In this document: one piece after another, positions 1-14,640 of the stretch
Layout: every line of letters starts with the position of its first letter
Position numbering within the stretch: the stretch's first letter is position 1
Origin: Cycas panzhihuaensis
Taxonomy: Eukaryota; Cycadophyta
Length of the DNA: 64,000 nucleotides
Assembly: GCA_023213395.1 (NCBI GenBank)
Contig: CM041465.1
Location: 243,295,741-243,359,740 of the forward strand
Direction of reading: 5' to 3'
The notes under the pieces: generated by a model
What the model was told of the DNA's origin: nothing
What the model saw: the letters and a program-made list of their open reading frames with translations, nothing else
The model's database searches: none
Position numbers and translations under genes: made by a program

Positions 1-2285
<2,285 letters not shown>

Positions 2286-2329
2286 CACCCCTATTGATGC
2301 CTCTCCTCCTTCCAGTCTGATATCTCACC

Positions 2330-3260
2330 ATCCTTCCTCCTCTTGTTCTGAGAATAAGGAAAGGAAGGTCATCTAGTTACTTGAGATTACCCCTGAGTGC
2401 TTGGTCATGTTGTCTCAAGTTGCCAAAGAGGCTAATAGAGCTTACTCTTCTTAATAACTCCTTGTGGATAATCTCCCAAAAAAGATTCTAGTGGTCATAA
2501 AGACCATTCTTGTGTACCCAGGGCATTATAATTTTAGAAGGATACTTCCCCAACCCATAGGGAAGGGGAAGACCTTCTCTATTATAGAGGAGTTACACTT
2601 GGTTTATGTAGGTATGTCCATGATGGATGTATTACAAAGTTTCCTTGAGTAATACTCTTTTCTTCTAGAGGCTATTGGTCAATGATGCCCCTATCCATGC
2701 TATAGACACTACCTCTCAAGGACCTCCCACCATCTTATTTAACCCTGAAGACCTTCCACCCACTAGTGAACAAGAGTGTTATTAGCAATACTTATTCATT
2801 ATCACCATCGATACTCTTGATTTTATTTTGAAGAGGATTATCATAGATAATGGTTCCTCAGTTAATGTTATGCTTGTGTGGATGATAGAGAAGGTATGCA
2901 TAGAGGCTCTTAAGCTTGTTCCCTAGAAATACTAGGGATATGATAGGAGTGAGAAGTCCCTCTTCGGGACAATAACTCTCCCTCTCATCCTAGAGAAGAA
3001 GATTGTGTTGGTAGATGTAGTTGTTCTCGATATTGATGTTGATTACAACCTCCTATTAGGTCAACCATGGCTTGATTAAATAGGAATTATCTACTACTCA
3101 TGATAGGGTTAACTCAAATTTTTTTATAAAGGACAAGTTAAGGGTGTCACTCGCATGCTTCCTCTTTCTCGTGTCTCCCTACCCACTTATCAAGCTATCT
3201 TTGATATTAGATATGGAAAGCCTAATAAGCCTCTTCCCTTTAGAAAATCTCTTTAAGGGG
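2330..3260 (+). pseudogene. Element A gag-end and aspartic protease remnant
   Basis: The start matches the gag/protease linker of B and E. A short open stretch at 2,464-2,652 matches the region before the protease (GKGKTFSIIEELHLVYVGM). The protease site reads IIDNGSSVNVM near 2,850, so the catalytic motif is D-N-G-S. The C-terminal strand DVDYNLLLGQPWLD is near 3,040-3,080. Retroelement proteases act as dimers to cut the Gag-Pol polyprotein. Several stop codons interrupt the frame. The following 3,260-3,700 matches the Ser/Asp-rich linker of B only at its start. Confidence 0.75.
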
Positions 3261-3728
3261 CCTAACTCTTATTAGGATGGGCCCCCATCTCACCTTGAAC
3301 CTAATCTAATTAGGTTCAGTCCTATTGGCATAGGTAGCTATGACTGCCTGGCTATTATGAGTGACCCTAAGTCAAATGTTGAGGGTCATAAGCCATCTCT
3401 GTGATGTGTCACTCTTATTTCTTATACACTTAGGGAAGCCCTCCATGATGATCCTTCTTCTCTTTTATGTTCTCCAAGGACCTTTGACCATTCTTTTGGG
3501 CCATTGGGTTTAAGCTAGTACCCTCCTTTGTATCTTGCTCAAACGACCATACAGAGACATATATGCAGGCATGTCACTCATGTGTATACCACTTCTATGT
3601 GGTCTTGGCCCTTATCAAGTGCTAAGGCCTATCTGATCCAAATGCCATCACTTCACAATGAGGTCTAGTATGTGTCAGGTCCTTCACATCATACTAGCCT
3701 ATGACTTGGCTCTAACCAAGTCCTTTCT

Positions 3729-4240
3729 ATGCATGGTTTTGATCATGAAATTGGGCTGCCATTAGCCCATAATGGGCCTTCTCTTTGTGATGTTTTTATG
3801 TCTGCTCCTACCTGTAGCTTATACAGCGAGTCATTGACTATCCATACTGATGGGGTTAGTCATAGGAACCTTAGGCCATTTGTTTCTACCTGTGTTTTTT
3901 GGGATTTCCATGGGTATACCCTCATGCAATCTAGAATTTCTTTATCTAATGCCACTAACAATGAGGCAGAATACATTATCATCATAGAGGCATTGATGAA
4001 AGTGCTTCATTTCCATTGTGGCCTTATTATCTTATGTTATGACTCTAAGATAGTCATATCTTAGCTTACATAAGTTTATCGTGTACATTCCCCATATTTG
4101 AGATTCCTAACCATAAGAGTTAGGGCTTTATTAGTTAGGTTTTCTTTTGTAAACATTTGCTATACTCCATGTGAACTTAATACTGAAGTTGATAGCCTAG
4201 TCAATTTCATATTGGGGTATCACTTACTATCACTAAATGA
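3729..4240 (+). pseudogene. Element A extra RNase H (aRNH-type)
   Basis: The translation shows TDGVSHRN, then NATNNEAEYIIIIEAL, then CYDSKIVIS. These correspond to the three acidic positions of the RNase H fold: the Asp of the first strand, the Glu of NNEAEY and the Asp of the DS motif. Homology with B and E continues past a stop to about 4,240 (NTEVDSLV, the fourth Asp region). NNEAEY with DSK/QVVV is typical of the archaeal/plant-like RNase H gained by Tat elements. It differs from the native gypsy RNase H found after RT in B and E. The frame is open from 3,729 to 4,064 only. Here it lies directly downstream of the protease linker. Confidence 0.75.
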
Positions 4241-4359
4241 CTCCTTGTGGGATCAATGAGCCACTTATTAAAGTTCATCTCTGTAGGGGCAATCCCCACT
4301 AGCCTTACCTTCAAGGGGCATTCACTAATGAGGTAAAACTACAATGACAACCCCTATGT

Positions 4360-4838
4360 TCATATATCCTTCTTTCTTTTGGGAGTTATGCCATGCTATC
4401 GAAGCTTATTTCTTACTCTAAAATAGGCCTATACTATCCATTGTGATGTCTACTATCTCACCATGTGATATCATTTTGTATGGGTTATCTGTGGGCTTAG
4501 TATGTGAGCTAAGGTTCCATATACTAAGCCTAATTAAATATCAAACATAAGTAAATAAACACATATATAACACACAAATTGTAGAGCATGTGACAAGTCT
4601 ATAGATTAAAAATATGAGGCATCAATTAGTCCTCATGTCTATATACATATGTGAAATAATAATATACATATGTGGTGTTGGCATAATATGCTCTAAGAAG
4701 ATGGAATCCTTATAGGGGTGTACAATCACCCATCAGGATATGCATAACATATATACCCTTAGAGGCCTATGCTTTCTTAATAAAAAAAATCTAATAATAT
4801 AAAAGAATATATATGTATCATCCCTCAGGCTCTCATGG
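4360..4838. other. Element A post-pol noncoding block
   Basis: This matches by eye the noncoding block that follows integrase in B (about 17,620-18,130) and E (about 58,800-59,280). An example is the shared CTATATACAT ... GGAATCCTTATAGGG-like stretch near 4,650-4,720. I see no coding signal. Confidence 0.55.
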
Positions 4839-4839
4839 A

Positions 4840-6310
4840 ATATCATCTCCTAACTAGTCTTTCCTCCTATTTAGAGTCCATGTGCCTCTGAAGCTCCTCC
4901 TCGATCATTAAGATGCACCTTCCTTACTCCCCTCACCTTGCAAATGACCCATGTCCCTTGATCATTACTGTGGAGTCACTATGTAGGTCCTTAATGACCT
5001 CATAGACATTTGCTCTACTAATCTGTTCTATCTCTGTTGTAGGTAGTCCCTCTCACCTTAGATCTCTTGGGGTCACCCTTAGAGTAAGGTGATCTACACC
5101 TTTGTTCCTGAAGCTACTCATATAGGAGTTAGTCCTACTATCAAATTCCCTCCTCCATCTCAAGCCTCTAACTCTCTCACCTAGGTCTATAGTTACTCTT
5201 AATCTGCTAAGGCTATATCTCACTCTAAATGGAGCTCTTGGACCTCTAGGGCCTATATCTCTCTAACCCTAAGGAGTGAGGTGAATACAAGAGTAAAAGG
5301 AAAGGGTAATGCCTCCAAGGGTGGGCTCCTCCTATGGAAGTATAGCCTCCTTGCCATCCTCCTCTCCGAAGATATCTCCCTCTTTGATAGCCTCACCCTC
5401 CTCCTCTCCTACTTTGGTGGCCTCATCACCCAAGTTGAATTCTTGGTCAACCTCTACTGCTAGCCCTATTGTGACTTCTACATCCTCCTCATTACTATCC
5501 CAGTGAGTGCTATGATATGGATACCTCACATAGTTATCAAGGGTCAATAGGTCGAGGGAGGTAGCATCTATTAATCACCTCACCTTCTTTAGCTCTCTGA
5601 TACTCTTGAAATAAGAGGGCCACCTATGGATGAATGGCCCAATAGGTGCTATCAGTTGTAGTCCCTCCACAGGTCCACTCTACAAAAGTGGTCAAAGAAC
5701 TATCACCAAAGTACTAAATAATATGAGAATCCTTTATGCCCCATTACCCTAATCTAATCAAGTTGGGCCCCCATGTTATCCACTATGAGGGCTCCTCATA
5801 ATTGTAGATGGACCCCATCCATCTTCCTAGTGCCTCATAGTAATTTTGTTACTAGGATATCTCAAATAAAATAGTAAGTATAATCATCTTCCTCACTTAA
5901 GAGATATGAAATGCCAAGATCCTCCTGATAGATCCTCCTTAACAGTCCTATTATCCTCTACTATAGGAAAAGTACATGTCATCTTGGTATGCCTCCTCTA
6001 TGCTGGATAAAACACCTAACTCTAGTGGTGCTCCTTACATTGGTACTCCTAAGATCCTCCTGATGTCACTAGGAGTGATGGTGAGAACCCTAATTATTGG
6101 TAAGTGGAAGACTTACCTCTGTCTATCTTAATATGTTACTATATCAATCAATAACACCTAGTCTGATATGTACTACCATGACACTCTAATCAGTAGTAGA
6201 CTACATCTCCTTAGTACCTCATAGTCCTAAGATGTCATCATCTCTACTAACCCAAGCATGGGTGCTCTTATGTTCTTGTAGTTATCCACCATGGTCATGA
6301 CCTACAAACA
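4840..6310 (-). pseudogene. Element A antisense gene with plant mobile domain (PMD)-like region
   Basis: Read on the minus strand from about 6,300 downwards, the translation gives VDNYKNIRAPMLGLVEMM, then VFHLPI..VLTITPSDIRRILGVP. This fits the PMD core (xFHLPxGxxTITLxDVxxxLGLPxxG) and matches the same region of B and E. Further downstream (5,332-5,547) is an open stretch of 71 codons with NYVRYPYHSTHWDSNEED and a Glu-rich tail. The Y-x-x-PY-x4-WD-x-N motif recurs in B. PMD genes occur in plants as host genes (MAIL/MAIN) and inside Mutator-like and gypsy elements. Their role in the element is unknown. Numerous stops show this copy is dead. Confidence 0.65.
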
Positions 6311-7455
6311 TCACCTATTTCAAAGAATTAGTAACTATCATATAAGTAGGAAACCATATTTAATGAAAAACCAATAAATTACCCCTTCTTATATGAAATT
6401 AACCTGAATTTTGCCCTACTATTTTTATACCACATAAAAAATTTTCTATACTATAGATATTTTTAGAGTACTATGGATTATTCAGTAGTATTCCATTCTA
6501 TCCTATATTATTATTTGTGGTATTATGATAGTATTTGTGGTACCATAGATAAAACTATAGTACCCTCTAATCCTACCTAAAAACTACATCTAAAACTCAT
6601 AGAATCTATTTATGGACTAGGAGATTGGTACATTATGACTAGGGGACCCTATTGCCCTTGTCCAGCCTTAAATAGGATCCTAGAAAGGTCCCATTTAGCC
6701 CTTATCCTCTAGGGTGGGCACTACCCACCTATATATTCCTATACTAACAAAAACATCAAATTTAAGTAAGATAGGGTGAGATCCCCTTACTAGGTTAGTG
6801 TGTACTAAGGCCATTACATTGATGAGATCCTAATAGCTCCATCCATGTGATGATATAATAGTCTAATCTTCCTTAGCAAGCATGTGAAACTAGAGGAAAA
6901 ATGTATGGGAATAAAGGTAATCTTAAATCTCCATGGGTGATGGTGAAAATAAATTTGATTTCCAACCCATTTTTATAACCTCCCCCTTAGCAGGCTCCTT
7001 TAAGGCTTTCATGCCTTACCTCTTTTAATCATGCCATTAGGTTGGCAGTCTCGATGTCATCTCAGTCCTCTAAAGGGCTACATCCCTTTTTGGCCTTTGG
7101 GACCTCATTGTTCTACCTTTGTTACGTAAGATTTGCATCCCTTCTTCTCTCTAGATGAGATTTTTTGCCCCTAGAGCCCATATTTAGGTCCCTATTAGTG
7201 TTTATATTTGTAGGGATTATTTTAAAATCCTATTTCTAAATTTTATTCTTCCATCAACTACTTTTCCATCTATTTTCCTTTTAGCCTCCTACACCTATGA
7301 ACCTTGGATATTGATGAGGCTCAACTATAGTGATTACACATCTTTTCATTTATTGATGTTCTTTCCTCCTTGAGTATCCTGCTTCCCTATTCAAGGAGCC
7401 TTTTTTGGGATTTTGAACCCCCCTTCTTAGGTTATCTTTCTCTTTTTATGGCTCA
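6311..7455. other. Element A region upstream of the antisense gene
   Basis: No protein domain is visible on either strand. The block is the counterpart of B 20,150-21,394 and E 59,965-61,137. It keeps a degenerate form of the TATAGG-like box (TTTTATAACC, 6,971-6,980) and repeats of GTACCATAG/ACTATAG type near 6,460-6,570. Confidence 0.45.
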
Positions 7456-7460
7456 CCACC
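7456..7460. repeat. Left target-site duplication of element B (CCACC)
   Basis: CCACC stands directly before the 5' LTR, and the same five bases follow the 3' LTR at 25,860-25,864. A 5 bp duplication is the normal product of gypsy integrase. It fixes the ends of the element. Confidence 0.85.
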
Positions 7461-9835
7461 TATTTCCCAGCTACTGGGAATGGGTATAGGTAAGTTAACT
7501 CAGGTAAATGTAGGTATGATTCTATCCTTTACCTTGGTAAATTTCAGAAAGGTAAATTGAAGTGCCTCTTTGTTTTCATTGCATAATTGATTGGTTTATT
7601 TGCATGACCATTATGCATCCATTACCTCATCATGACGTATGGCATTATTTCAGCCTATAACGATCTAGGGATATCGATCCCAATGGCACTCTATAACCCT
7701 CCTATATATCTCCATGTTGTCCCAAGCACCGATCAACCCTTGTGACCCGTTAACAACTCTATTGCCATACCTCAACCTCTAACGCCTTACCCAGGTATCA
7801 TTGGTGTATGTTCATTCATTTATCGATCTTTTAGGAGTTTAAGGTCTTTGGTACTTCACTTGGCATAGGTCTCTTTGATCCCATGATTGTCCCAAACCAT
7901 TTGGATAAATGGTCAGATCCCCCAGGCCTGGGGTATCTCTTTTTCTAACCTCTCAACCCTCTTTTCTTTCATTTTTGTCTATGTTATTCCTGCATCATGG
8001 TAAAGATAGTAGTACCATTGCAAACTTCATGGTATCGTGAAGTTTACTGTGGGGTGACTGCCATACTACTTTTTTTAAAATCTTTCATGGTAAATTTCAC
8101 ATTTATTATGAAATTGCCACATGGATGAGTTGTGTTCCCAGCCCCAGCCAAACCCTAATCACTTAATTGAGGTAGGGCTAGGTTTAAAATCCAAAAAAGG
8201 CATCATTTCCCTCTCTTCTTCCACTCTCTTCAATCTCTCTTCTAACTCACATAGGACATCTCCTACAGAAATGCCCTGCAACCCTTGAGATATTAGCTCA
8301 CTAGTCTAAGATTAGCCTCCTACAGCCTTAGATCCATAGCAATAAGCCTAAGATAAGGCTGCCTCAAGCAAGATATGCTCCAAGCTCGCTTCCAAGCACA
8401 AGCATCACACCTTGATCAAGTTTCCTCTTCGAATTTGGTAGCCTCCATAGGGTTTCACCTACAAACCTTGTAGGGTTACCCTCTTATCCTATTTCCTCAG
8501 GTAGATCTACTCCTAATCTACCCTTAGTAGGTATTCTTCATCCCTTATTATATTTGGCTTCTCTTAAATTACTTAAAAGTGGTTGGAATATCTTGTAACA
8601 TCCCTTGTTTCTTAGTTTTCTATTGTACATAGGAGGCGATCCCTCCTCTTTTCATTCTCTACCTACCATTCCTTCCAGCTCTTCTTTGGTTTCCCAAGGA
8701 GGTAGTAAGGAAGAGGTTCCAAAAGGGTGAGTCAAAGGAACCCAGGTGGGTTCCATAACCTAGCAAGGCTTTCTCCTCAAGGGAAACCCCCTTCTCCCCC
8801 TCTCCTCTTTCTCTTTTGTGCTTCCTTTGGGCTCCCAAAGAGCTCTTAGAAGAGAGGCCATCGCTGGTAGTAGCATACGTAGCCCATTACTATACTTGCT
8901 CCAACTTTATGAGCCTTACATAGGCAGGAATTGCAACCCCTAGTCAGAACCTACTTTTCCTTTGGATGTTAGATATGTTCGAGGTTGCAAAAGTTGTGTA
9001 TAATAACCTTTACAATGTTAGTAATATTTACAACTTTGTTACAGCCTGTCACCCTTGTGTTGGATTTCAGTCTACTGTCTTTACTTATTATTTATGTTCT
9101 TAGACAATGTGGAGGTGTGTGTCTTGGGGGGGTTAGCCATTCTAAGGCTAACCACCTTTCTTCTCTTTTCTTGTCCTCCTTGCATAGAAAAAAGTTGAAG
9201 ATTGGTTCTTAATGCAAAATTTCTCTTAGTTAAGGTATTTTGATCATATTATTTTATGAACTTTGTACACATATACATCTTTCTCCCTAGAAGCCCCTTA
9301 GGAAGGGAAACACCTTTTGATTGTAGGTTTTTCTCTTCATTATATGTGGAGGAGGAAGGAAATATATTAGCACATGAATGTTCTTTCCCTCTCCTCTGAT
9401 ATCACTTTTAAGTCTTTTCGTATAGTATTTTCCGCCTTTCTTTTCTGCTCTTTTCCTTTTAATTTAGGGAAGGTAAGGAAGCCCCCAGCATCCTTGCATC
9501 ATACTATTTATGTTCGAGGAAAAGAAAGAGGAAGGTGTGTGCAACACAAGGGAACACACTCATCTAACCTCCCAGTTTTCTAGGCATGCCACTACTCTCT
9601 CCTCGCCAATCCTTTTCTCTTGCTTAAAGTTTGTTTGCTTGCATGCATAATGCATAAAGGAAAAAGAGTAAAGTGAAATTGCATAAATCACTGACATATT
9701 CTTGTTTTCCTCACTTATTTAGGAAAGTGCATAAAGTAGAAGTCACATCCACTTGCATTCTTTCTTATTGCACATGTTTCTACTTTTCCATACATCTCAT
9801 ATGTGTATGTTCATAACCCTTTAACTAGCCCTATA

Positions 9836-9866
<31 letters not shown>

Positions 9867-10549
9867 TATTCAAAAACAAAAGGAGAGAGAGGTTATCACA
9901 CTAGTGAGTAAATGAGAGTGCATTTATTTTGTGATTTCTTTCTATTTGCAAGGACACAATATTATATTCTTCACTTCACCACAATACACAAAGTACAACC
10001 CCTTACGTACGGAATGGTTAAAACTCTTTTCACTGTTGCCTCATATCCCCAACTCCATCTTGGGTATAGTGACCTAAAGGAGACCTTCTCTTTAGGTCAT
10101 TCCCCCCTAGTCTTTATCACACCTACCTTAGCTAGGTATCTTTAGCATACCCTTTAGGGTTGTTCATCTAACCACCCTATTATGAGTGTGTCATCCTCTT
10201 TGCTTGCTTAGGTATACCTCTCTCACACCCCTTTTATTCCATGTGGCGAGCCATCCTATCGCTTACCTTTACCCCCCTCCTTTGGTCATCTAAGGGTAGG
10301 AGGGCCTATCCCTTGAGGTTACTTAAGGAGCCAAGGATATCCCTCATTCCTTCCACCCTCCAAACTAAAGATGAGTTATACAAAAGGGAGTTGTGTGCCA
10401 TTCCCAGGTCCCAAACCTACGTTCCAACATATAAACACCCTTTGCAGGTGATCTCTTTCACTTGCTAGGTTGATCTTAGATTCTGAAACTCTTTGTTGAT
10501 TGATCTAATCTTAACCAAGTATGGTTACCATGCCATAGGTATGATTCTA
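7461..10549 (+). repeat. Element B 5' LTR
   Basis: It starts TATTTCCCAG (a mutated TG start) and ends ATGATTCTA, matching GTGATTCCA at the end of the 3' LTR. It aligns throughout with 22,788-25,859. The first bases form the palindrome TTCCCAGCTACTGGGAA. U3 holds AAACTTCATGGTAT...GTGAAGTTTA near 8,019 and a TATA-poor AGGTTTAAAATCC near 8,180. A short (TA)n lies at 9,834-9,860. Open frames inside the LTR (for example 9,374-9,583) have no homologue and differ between the two LTRs. Confidence 0.92.
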
Positions 10550-10550
10550 T

Positions 10551-10570
10551 TAGCGACCATATTGGGGACC
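10551..10570 (+). promoter_or_regulatory. Element B primer-binding site
   Basis: TAGCGACCATATTGGGGACC begins two bases after the LTR end. The same site in E is TAGCGACCATACTAGGGACT, and in F (minus strand) it is TGGCGACCATACTGGGGAC. The F form starts with TGG, as expected for pairing with the CCA end of a tRNA. I do not assign the tRNA species. It primes minus-strand DNA synthesis. Confidence 0.8.
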
Positions 10571-10753
10571 CACCAGTAAGAGATCAATCCTTCCTCCCTT
10601 CCTGTTAATGCTACTTCTTCTTGGTAGCTCTTATTTTTGGTTTTGTTGGGTAGCCCCCAATGTGCACACCACTTTATCTCTCATGCTTTCTTCTAACCCA
10701 TAGGCAGGACTTATATGCGATGATTCTCACATCGTTTATGAGGTCTACCTCTG
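10571..10753. other. Element B leader
   Basis: This short untranslated stretch lies between the PBS and gag. It contains pyrimidine-rich tracts. I see no further signal. Confidence 0.5.
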
Positions 10754-13020
10754 TTGTTGGAAGACTCCTCATATCACTCCCTTCCTATGTCAGATCCTGA
10801 TTTGACTATGGTGGGATTCCCCCCAGATTGGGCATATCATACCTATGTATTTAAATCACATGATCCTTTCACTTCTTTTCAAGGGTCCATGCAAGAGGGT
10901 GAGGACCTTATCTTTTATTCGGGTGACCAACAACACCCACAACTCCACCATCTCTCTACTCATGAAGTAGAGGTTTCATCCCCTCTAGAGTATCACCACC
11001 ATAATGGTGACTCTCATGAGGATTGTCCCACGGGGTTTGCTTCGTACGAGGTTCCATCTACCTCTTATGATCAAACGAATACCCCTCTAGTTGATGTAGT
11101 AGAATCCCTTAGCCAATGCTTCCAAGTTGCTTGTCTCCAACCATATCCTAAGCAGTTTGAGAGCATCTTGTGAAGCATTATGCCTCCCTCCTCTACATCT
11201 ACCTTACCTCGCTCATCTTGTTCAACTTCCCCACCTACGATGAGCCTACCTCTCACTTTATATTCTTCTCCCTATGATCTATGTTGCTTAGGGACCACTC
11301 AAGGTATGTCCTCTTCCCAACATAGGTTGAGCATACCCCCATCTAGTCAAGTGACTATTCCTCCTTTGACTGTAGTCTATCTACCATCTATTAGATCTAG
11401 GGGACTCGCATGTGCCCCTATATCTAACCATATGGGGCCTGCCCCCACACACTCTTAACTTCAACCTAGGGATTCTTCTCTTTACGTGCCTCCAAGTTAC
11501 ACCTCTCAACTGTGGGGACATGGTAAGGGAAACTCTCTTCTGGCTTATGAGGTAGATCCTTTGCACCCATATGGAGTCACGCCACCCGCAGGTGGCCCAT
11601 ATGGGTAAAACTTGGTCCCTCACCCCTCTTTTCCATCTTCCTGCATCACACCTCATGTTGTGCCTTTGCAAGGAGGGCAAGCCCCCTCATAAATCACTTT
11701 CTCTTAAGCTCCTTTCTAATAAGGAGTATTTTCCTAAGGAGGAATGGGTCCATCACATCCTTCCACTCCTATGCATGCCCTTTCAAATGTGGGATTCATA
11801 TCTTCTCACCAAATAGAGGGAGGACAATATGCCTTTTTGAACCAAACCTTCCAAGGAGGATTTGGGCAACCTTGTCCACCTCCTCTTCCATCTTCCATTG
11901 ATCCTATGGTCTAATCATGGGCATGCTCATTTATGGACTATAGATCGATGCCCTTATCCATCGAGGTACTAAGAACCAACTTATCGCTTCACCCTCCTGA
12001 GGTTCCAAAATTTGATGGGACCTCATCACATGACCCAACAGAGTATATCCATAGCTTTTCTATGGAATGTATTGATTACTGGGCCTATGACCATATCCTC
12101 ATGAAACTCTTCCCACGATCCCTCCAAGGCAATACCCTTAAGTGGTTCTATCCCCTACCAGCACATTCCATCTTTTCATTCCAATAACTCATGGACGAAT
12201 TCGTCAATTATTTTGACATAGCCCATCCATTCAAGACTGGAATAAAAGTCCTCTTGTCTCTCAAATAAGGTCATAATGAGATGAATTGTGACTTTGTGAG
12301 ATGCTTTCATGACTGTCTTCACTCCACCAAGGCAACTCTGCCTAAGGAGTTGAAGAGGGACCTCTTTGTCAACGCTCTTCACCCAGAAGTCCACATCAAA
12401 GTCCTTAAAATGGGGGCAACTATGTGTTACTTTGCCATAGCCAGGTGCTTGGCACTTGAGGCCATTGAGATCTAAGCTAGACTTAAGAAGCCTCTCAAGC
12501 CCTCACAATGTCATGAGGCACCTCCACCACCCTCAGAGACCAAAATCCAATAGCTTGCCAGGTCTTCTTCCCATCCAACTGAGAAAACCTTGGATCCTCT
12601 TACTTCTGCCATACATTCATTTGAATGTACCATGAAGGAGCTCAAACTTTAAGGTCCTCCATCCCCTACCTCACATAAAGCAGTCCACTAGGCTTCTCAA
12701 GCCACTACCCCAAGGGTGGTAACACCCAATCTTCTCAAGCGAGGAAGCTCAATTCCTCCCTAAAGAAGAAGTGGTGTTCCATCCATAGGAAATGTTTCCA
12801 TGAAGATTCACAATGCTGAGCCTAACACCCTAGAGCTACCCTATAACATGATTATTCTCCCAAATAGGCATTTAGGCCTAACTTAGACCAACCTATCTAT
12901 AGAGATCCCTTCCCTAAACATGGGGAATGTGATCACAACAACTAACAAAAGAGTAACCGAAATAGAGAAAGATCCCCAAATTCTCACCCTTCGCAAACCA
13001 AAGGGAAGGGTGTAAGGAAC
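10754..13020 (+). pseudogene. Element B gag
   Basis: An open start of 139 codons (10,754-11,173) reads PDLTMVGFPPDWAYHTYVF and matches the gag N-terminus of E and F. A Pro/Ser-rich linker follows. The Gag core at 11,933-12,475 shows PKFDGTSSHDPTEYI, MKLFPRSLQGNTLKWFY and VNALHPEVHIKVLKMG, the retrotransposon capsid fold. Near 12,770-12,830 is a knuckle, WCSIHRKCFHEDSQC, of form CX2HX4HX4C, as in Tat Gags. Gag packages the RNA in virus-like particles. Frameshifts and stops break the reading frame at least three times. Confidence 0.85.
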
Positions 13021-13890
13021 TCATCTTCTTCCTATGGTTCTCCTAACCATTGTACTCCCTCACCTTCTTGATCCTAAAATAAGGGAAAGAAGGTCATCCA
13101 AATACTTGAGACCATACCAGTATATGCCCTAACCCAGTCTCAAGCAACTAAAGAGGTGAATGATGCCTCTTTGTCCACATCTCACCTTGACCCTCTTTCG
13201 AAAATCCCTCTTTCGGAAGTCCCTGCTCTGCCTAAGACCATTCCTATGGACCTTAGTCACTACGACTTTTGAAGAGCTCTTCCCTAACCTACCGTGAAGG
13301 GGAAGCCCTTATTTTTTGTTGATGAGCTCCACATTGTGGCTACATGGATGTCCATAATGGATGTCATGAGGAGCTGTCCCAAACTGCGTGCACTTCTCCT
13401 AGAAGCCTTGGGATTAAGTGATGCATCTATTCATGCCTTAGATATCACCCTAAGTCATGAACTTGTCATCTCTTTCGACCTTAAGGATATTCCCTCTACT
13501 GGTGAAAGGGAACACCAATGGCATTTCCCCTTCACCATAACTATTAACACTCCCGATTACACTTTACAGAGAACCGATGTAGACAATGCTTCTTTCGTTA
13601 ATACCATGCTCTTATATGTTATACAAGAGCTTGGCATATCAGCCCTGGAGCTGGTTCCATGGTGGTATCAAGGCTATTATGGTAGTGAAAAGACACCCTT
13701 AGGACGTTGTCCATTCTACTTACCCTTGAGGATAAGACTGTCATCATTGACATTATAGTTCTCGATGTCAATGTTGACTACAACCTTTTGTTGGGACACC
13801 CATGGCTCAACCAAATGGGAGTTGTGTGCTCATCCCAATGGGGACAACTTAAATTTGTCCATGAGGTGCAAATGAGGGTTGTCTCCTAAG
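13021..13890 (+). pseudogene. Element B aspartic protease
   Basis: A 154-codon open frame at 13,294-13,758 starts GKPLFFVDELHIVATWM and contains TDVDNASFVNTM, where the family site D-N-G-S has become D-N-A-S. The frame then shifts near 13,700. The last part, IIVLDVNVDYNLLLGHPWLN, continues in another frame to 13,889. The catalytic Gly and Ser positions are altered, so even a joined product should be inactive. It lies between gag and RT, as normal for gypsy elements. Confidence 0.85.
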
Positions 13891-14640
13891 AGCCTCCTCC
13901 TACTAAACAACCTCATCAAGCAGTTCATGGTCAAGTAAAGGGTGATAAGGACCTTTCTGCCCATGCTTCTGCTTGTTTTATCGACATCTCTAATCTATCC
14001 CCTTTGGAAGAAGGACCTTTATATTCTTCTTCCAACCTCATATACTTTTCCCCTATTGGTGTGTGGAGCTATGGGTATCTCGCAATGCTTAGCAATGATG
14101 AGTCTGATGGTAAAGATGAGAACTTTCCTCATCCCATATCTCTCCTAAGCACGAGTAGGGGGCACTCCCCTCATTTCAAGTCCCAATCTAAAATCCCCAT
14201 TATTAAAAAAACTAGATCTTCCCTTGGATCATATGTTATCACTCCTACTAACCATACGAGCTCTTGTATCATTGTGTCTCCCTCTTTGTTGCCCCCCTTA
14301 GGCAATGAAGCTGGGGAGCCTCCTGTCACTCCTCATAGAAGAACTCTCTCTAACTCTTCCGAATAGTCCCTTGGATATGTCAAGTGGTGGGTCAACCACT
14401 ATGGTCCCACTACTTTTTCTGCTTGTCTCCCCTCATTGTCTTGAGGTGTGGTCATCCATGGGGTGGATTACTTCAAGGATGATGAGGCTTTGCTTAAGTA
14501 TCTAGCAGGCTCCATGCCCAATCTCCCTTCTAGTCACCATAGGCTTGGTCACCAGAAGGTCTTAGCTATTAGGTCATCTCTTCCTGACCCAAATCCATCT
14601 CTTATTCTGCCCTCTCCTGTTGACTGAGCCCCCCTTCACT
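13891..14640 (+). pseudogene. Element B protease-RT linker
   Basis: This is a Ser/Pro/Asp-rich stretch without a known domain. It is conserved in E (55,130-55,830) and partly in F: SPIGVWSYGYLAMLSNDESDGKDEN in pieces, then HHRLGHQKVLAI. Open pieces run 13,942-14,366. It may act as a polyprotein spacer. Confidence 0.6.

Larger units (their letters stand above)
2286..7455 (+). mobile_element. Element A: 5'-truncated Tat-like Ty3/gypsy retrotransposon
   Basis: The region aligns by eye with elements B and E. It starts at the gag/protease junction and then carries protease, the extra RNase H, a post-pol noncoding block and an antisense PMD gene. RT, native RNase H and integrase are absent. The order also differs: the extra RNase H lies before the antisense gene, while in B and E it lies after it. 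No LTR of A is visible. Element B is inserted at 7,455/7,456, and a short continuation of A may lie at 25,865-26,090. Many in-frame TAG/TGA/TAA codons make A clearly dead. Confidence 0.75.
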
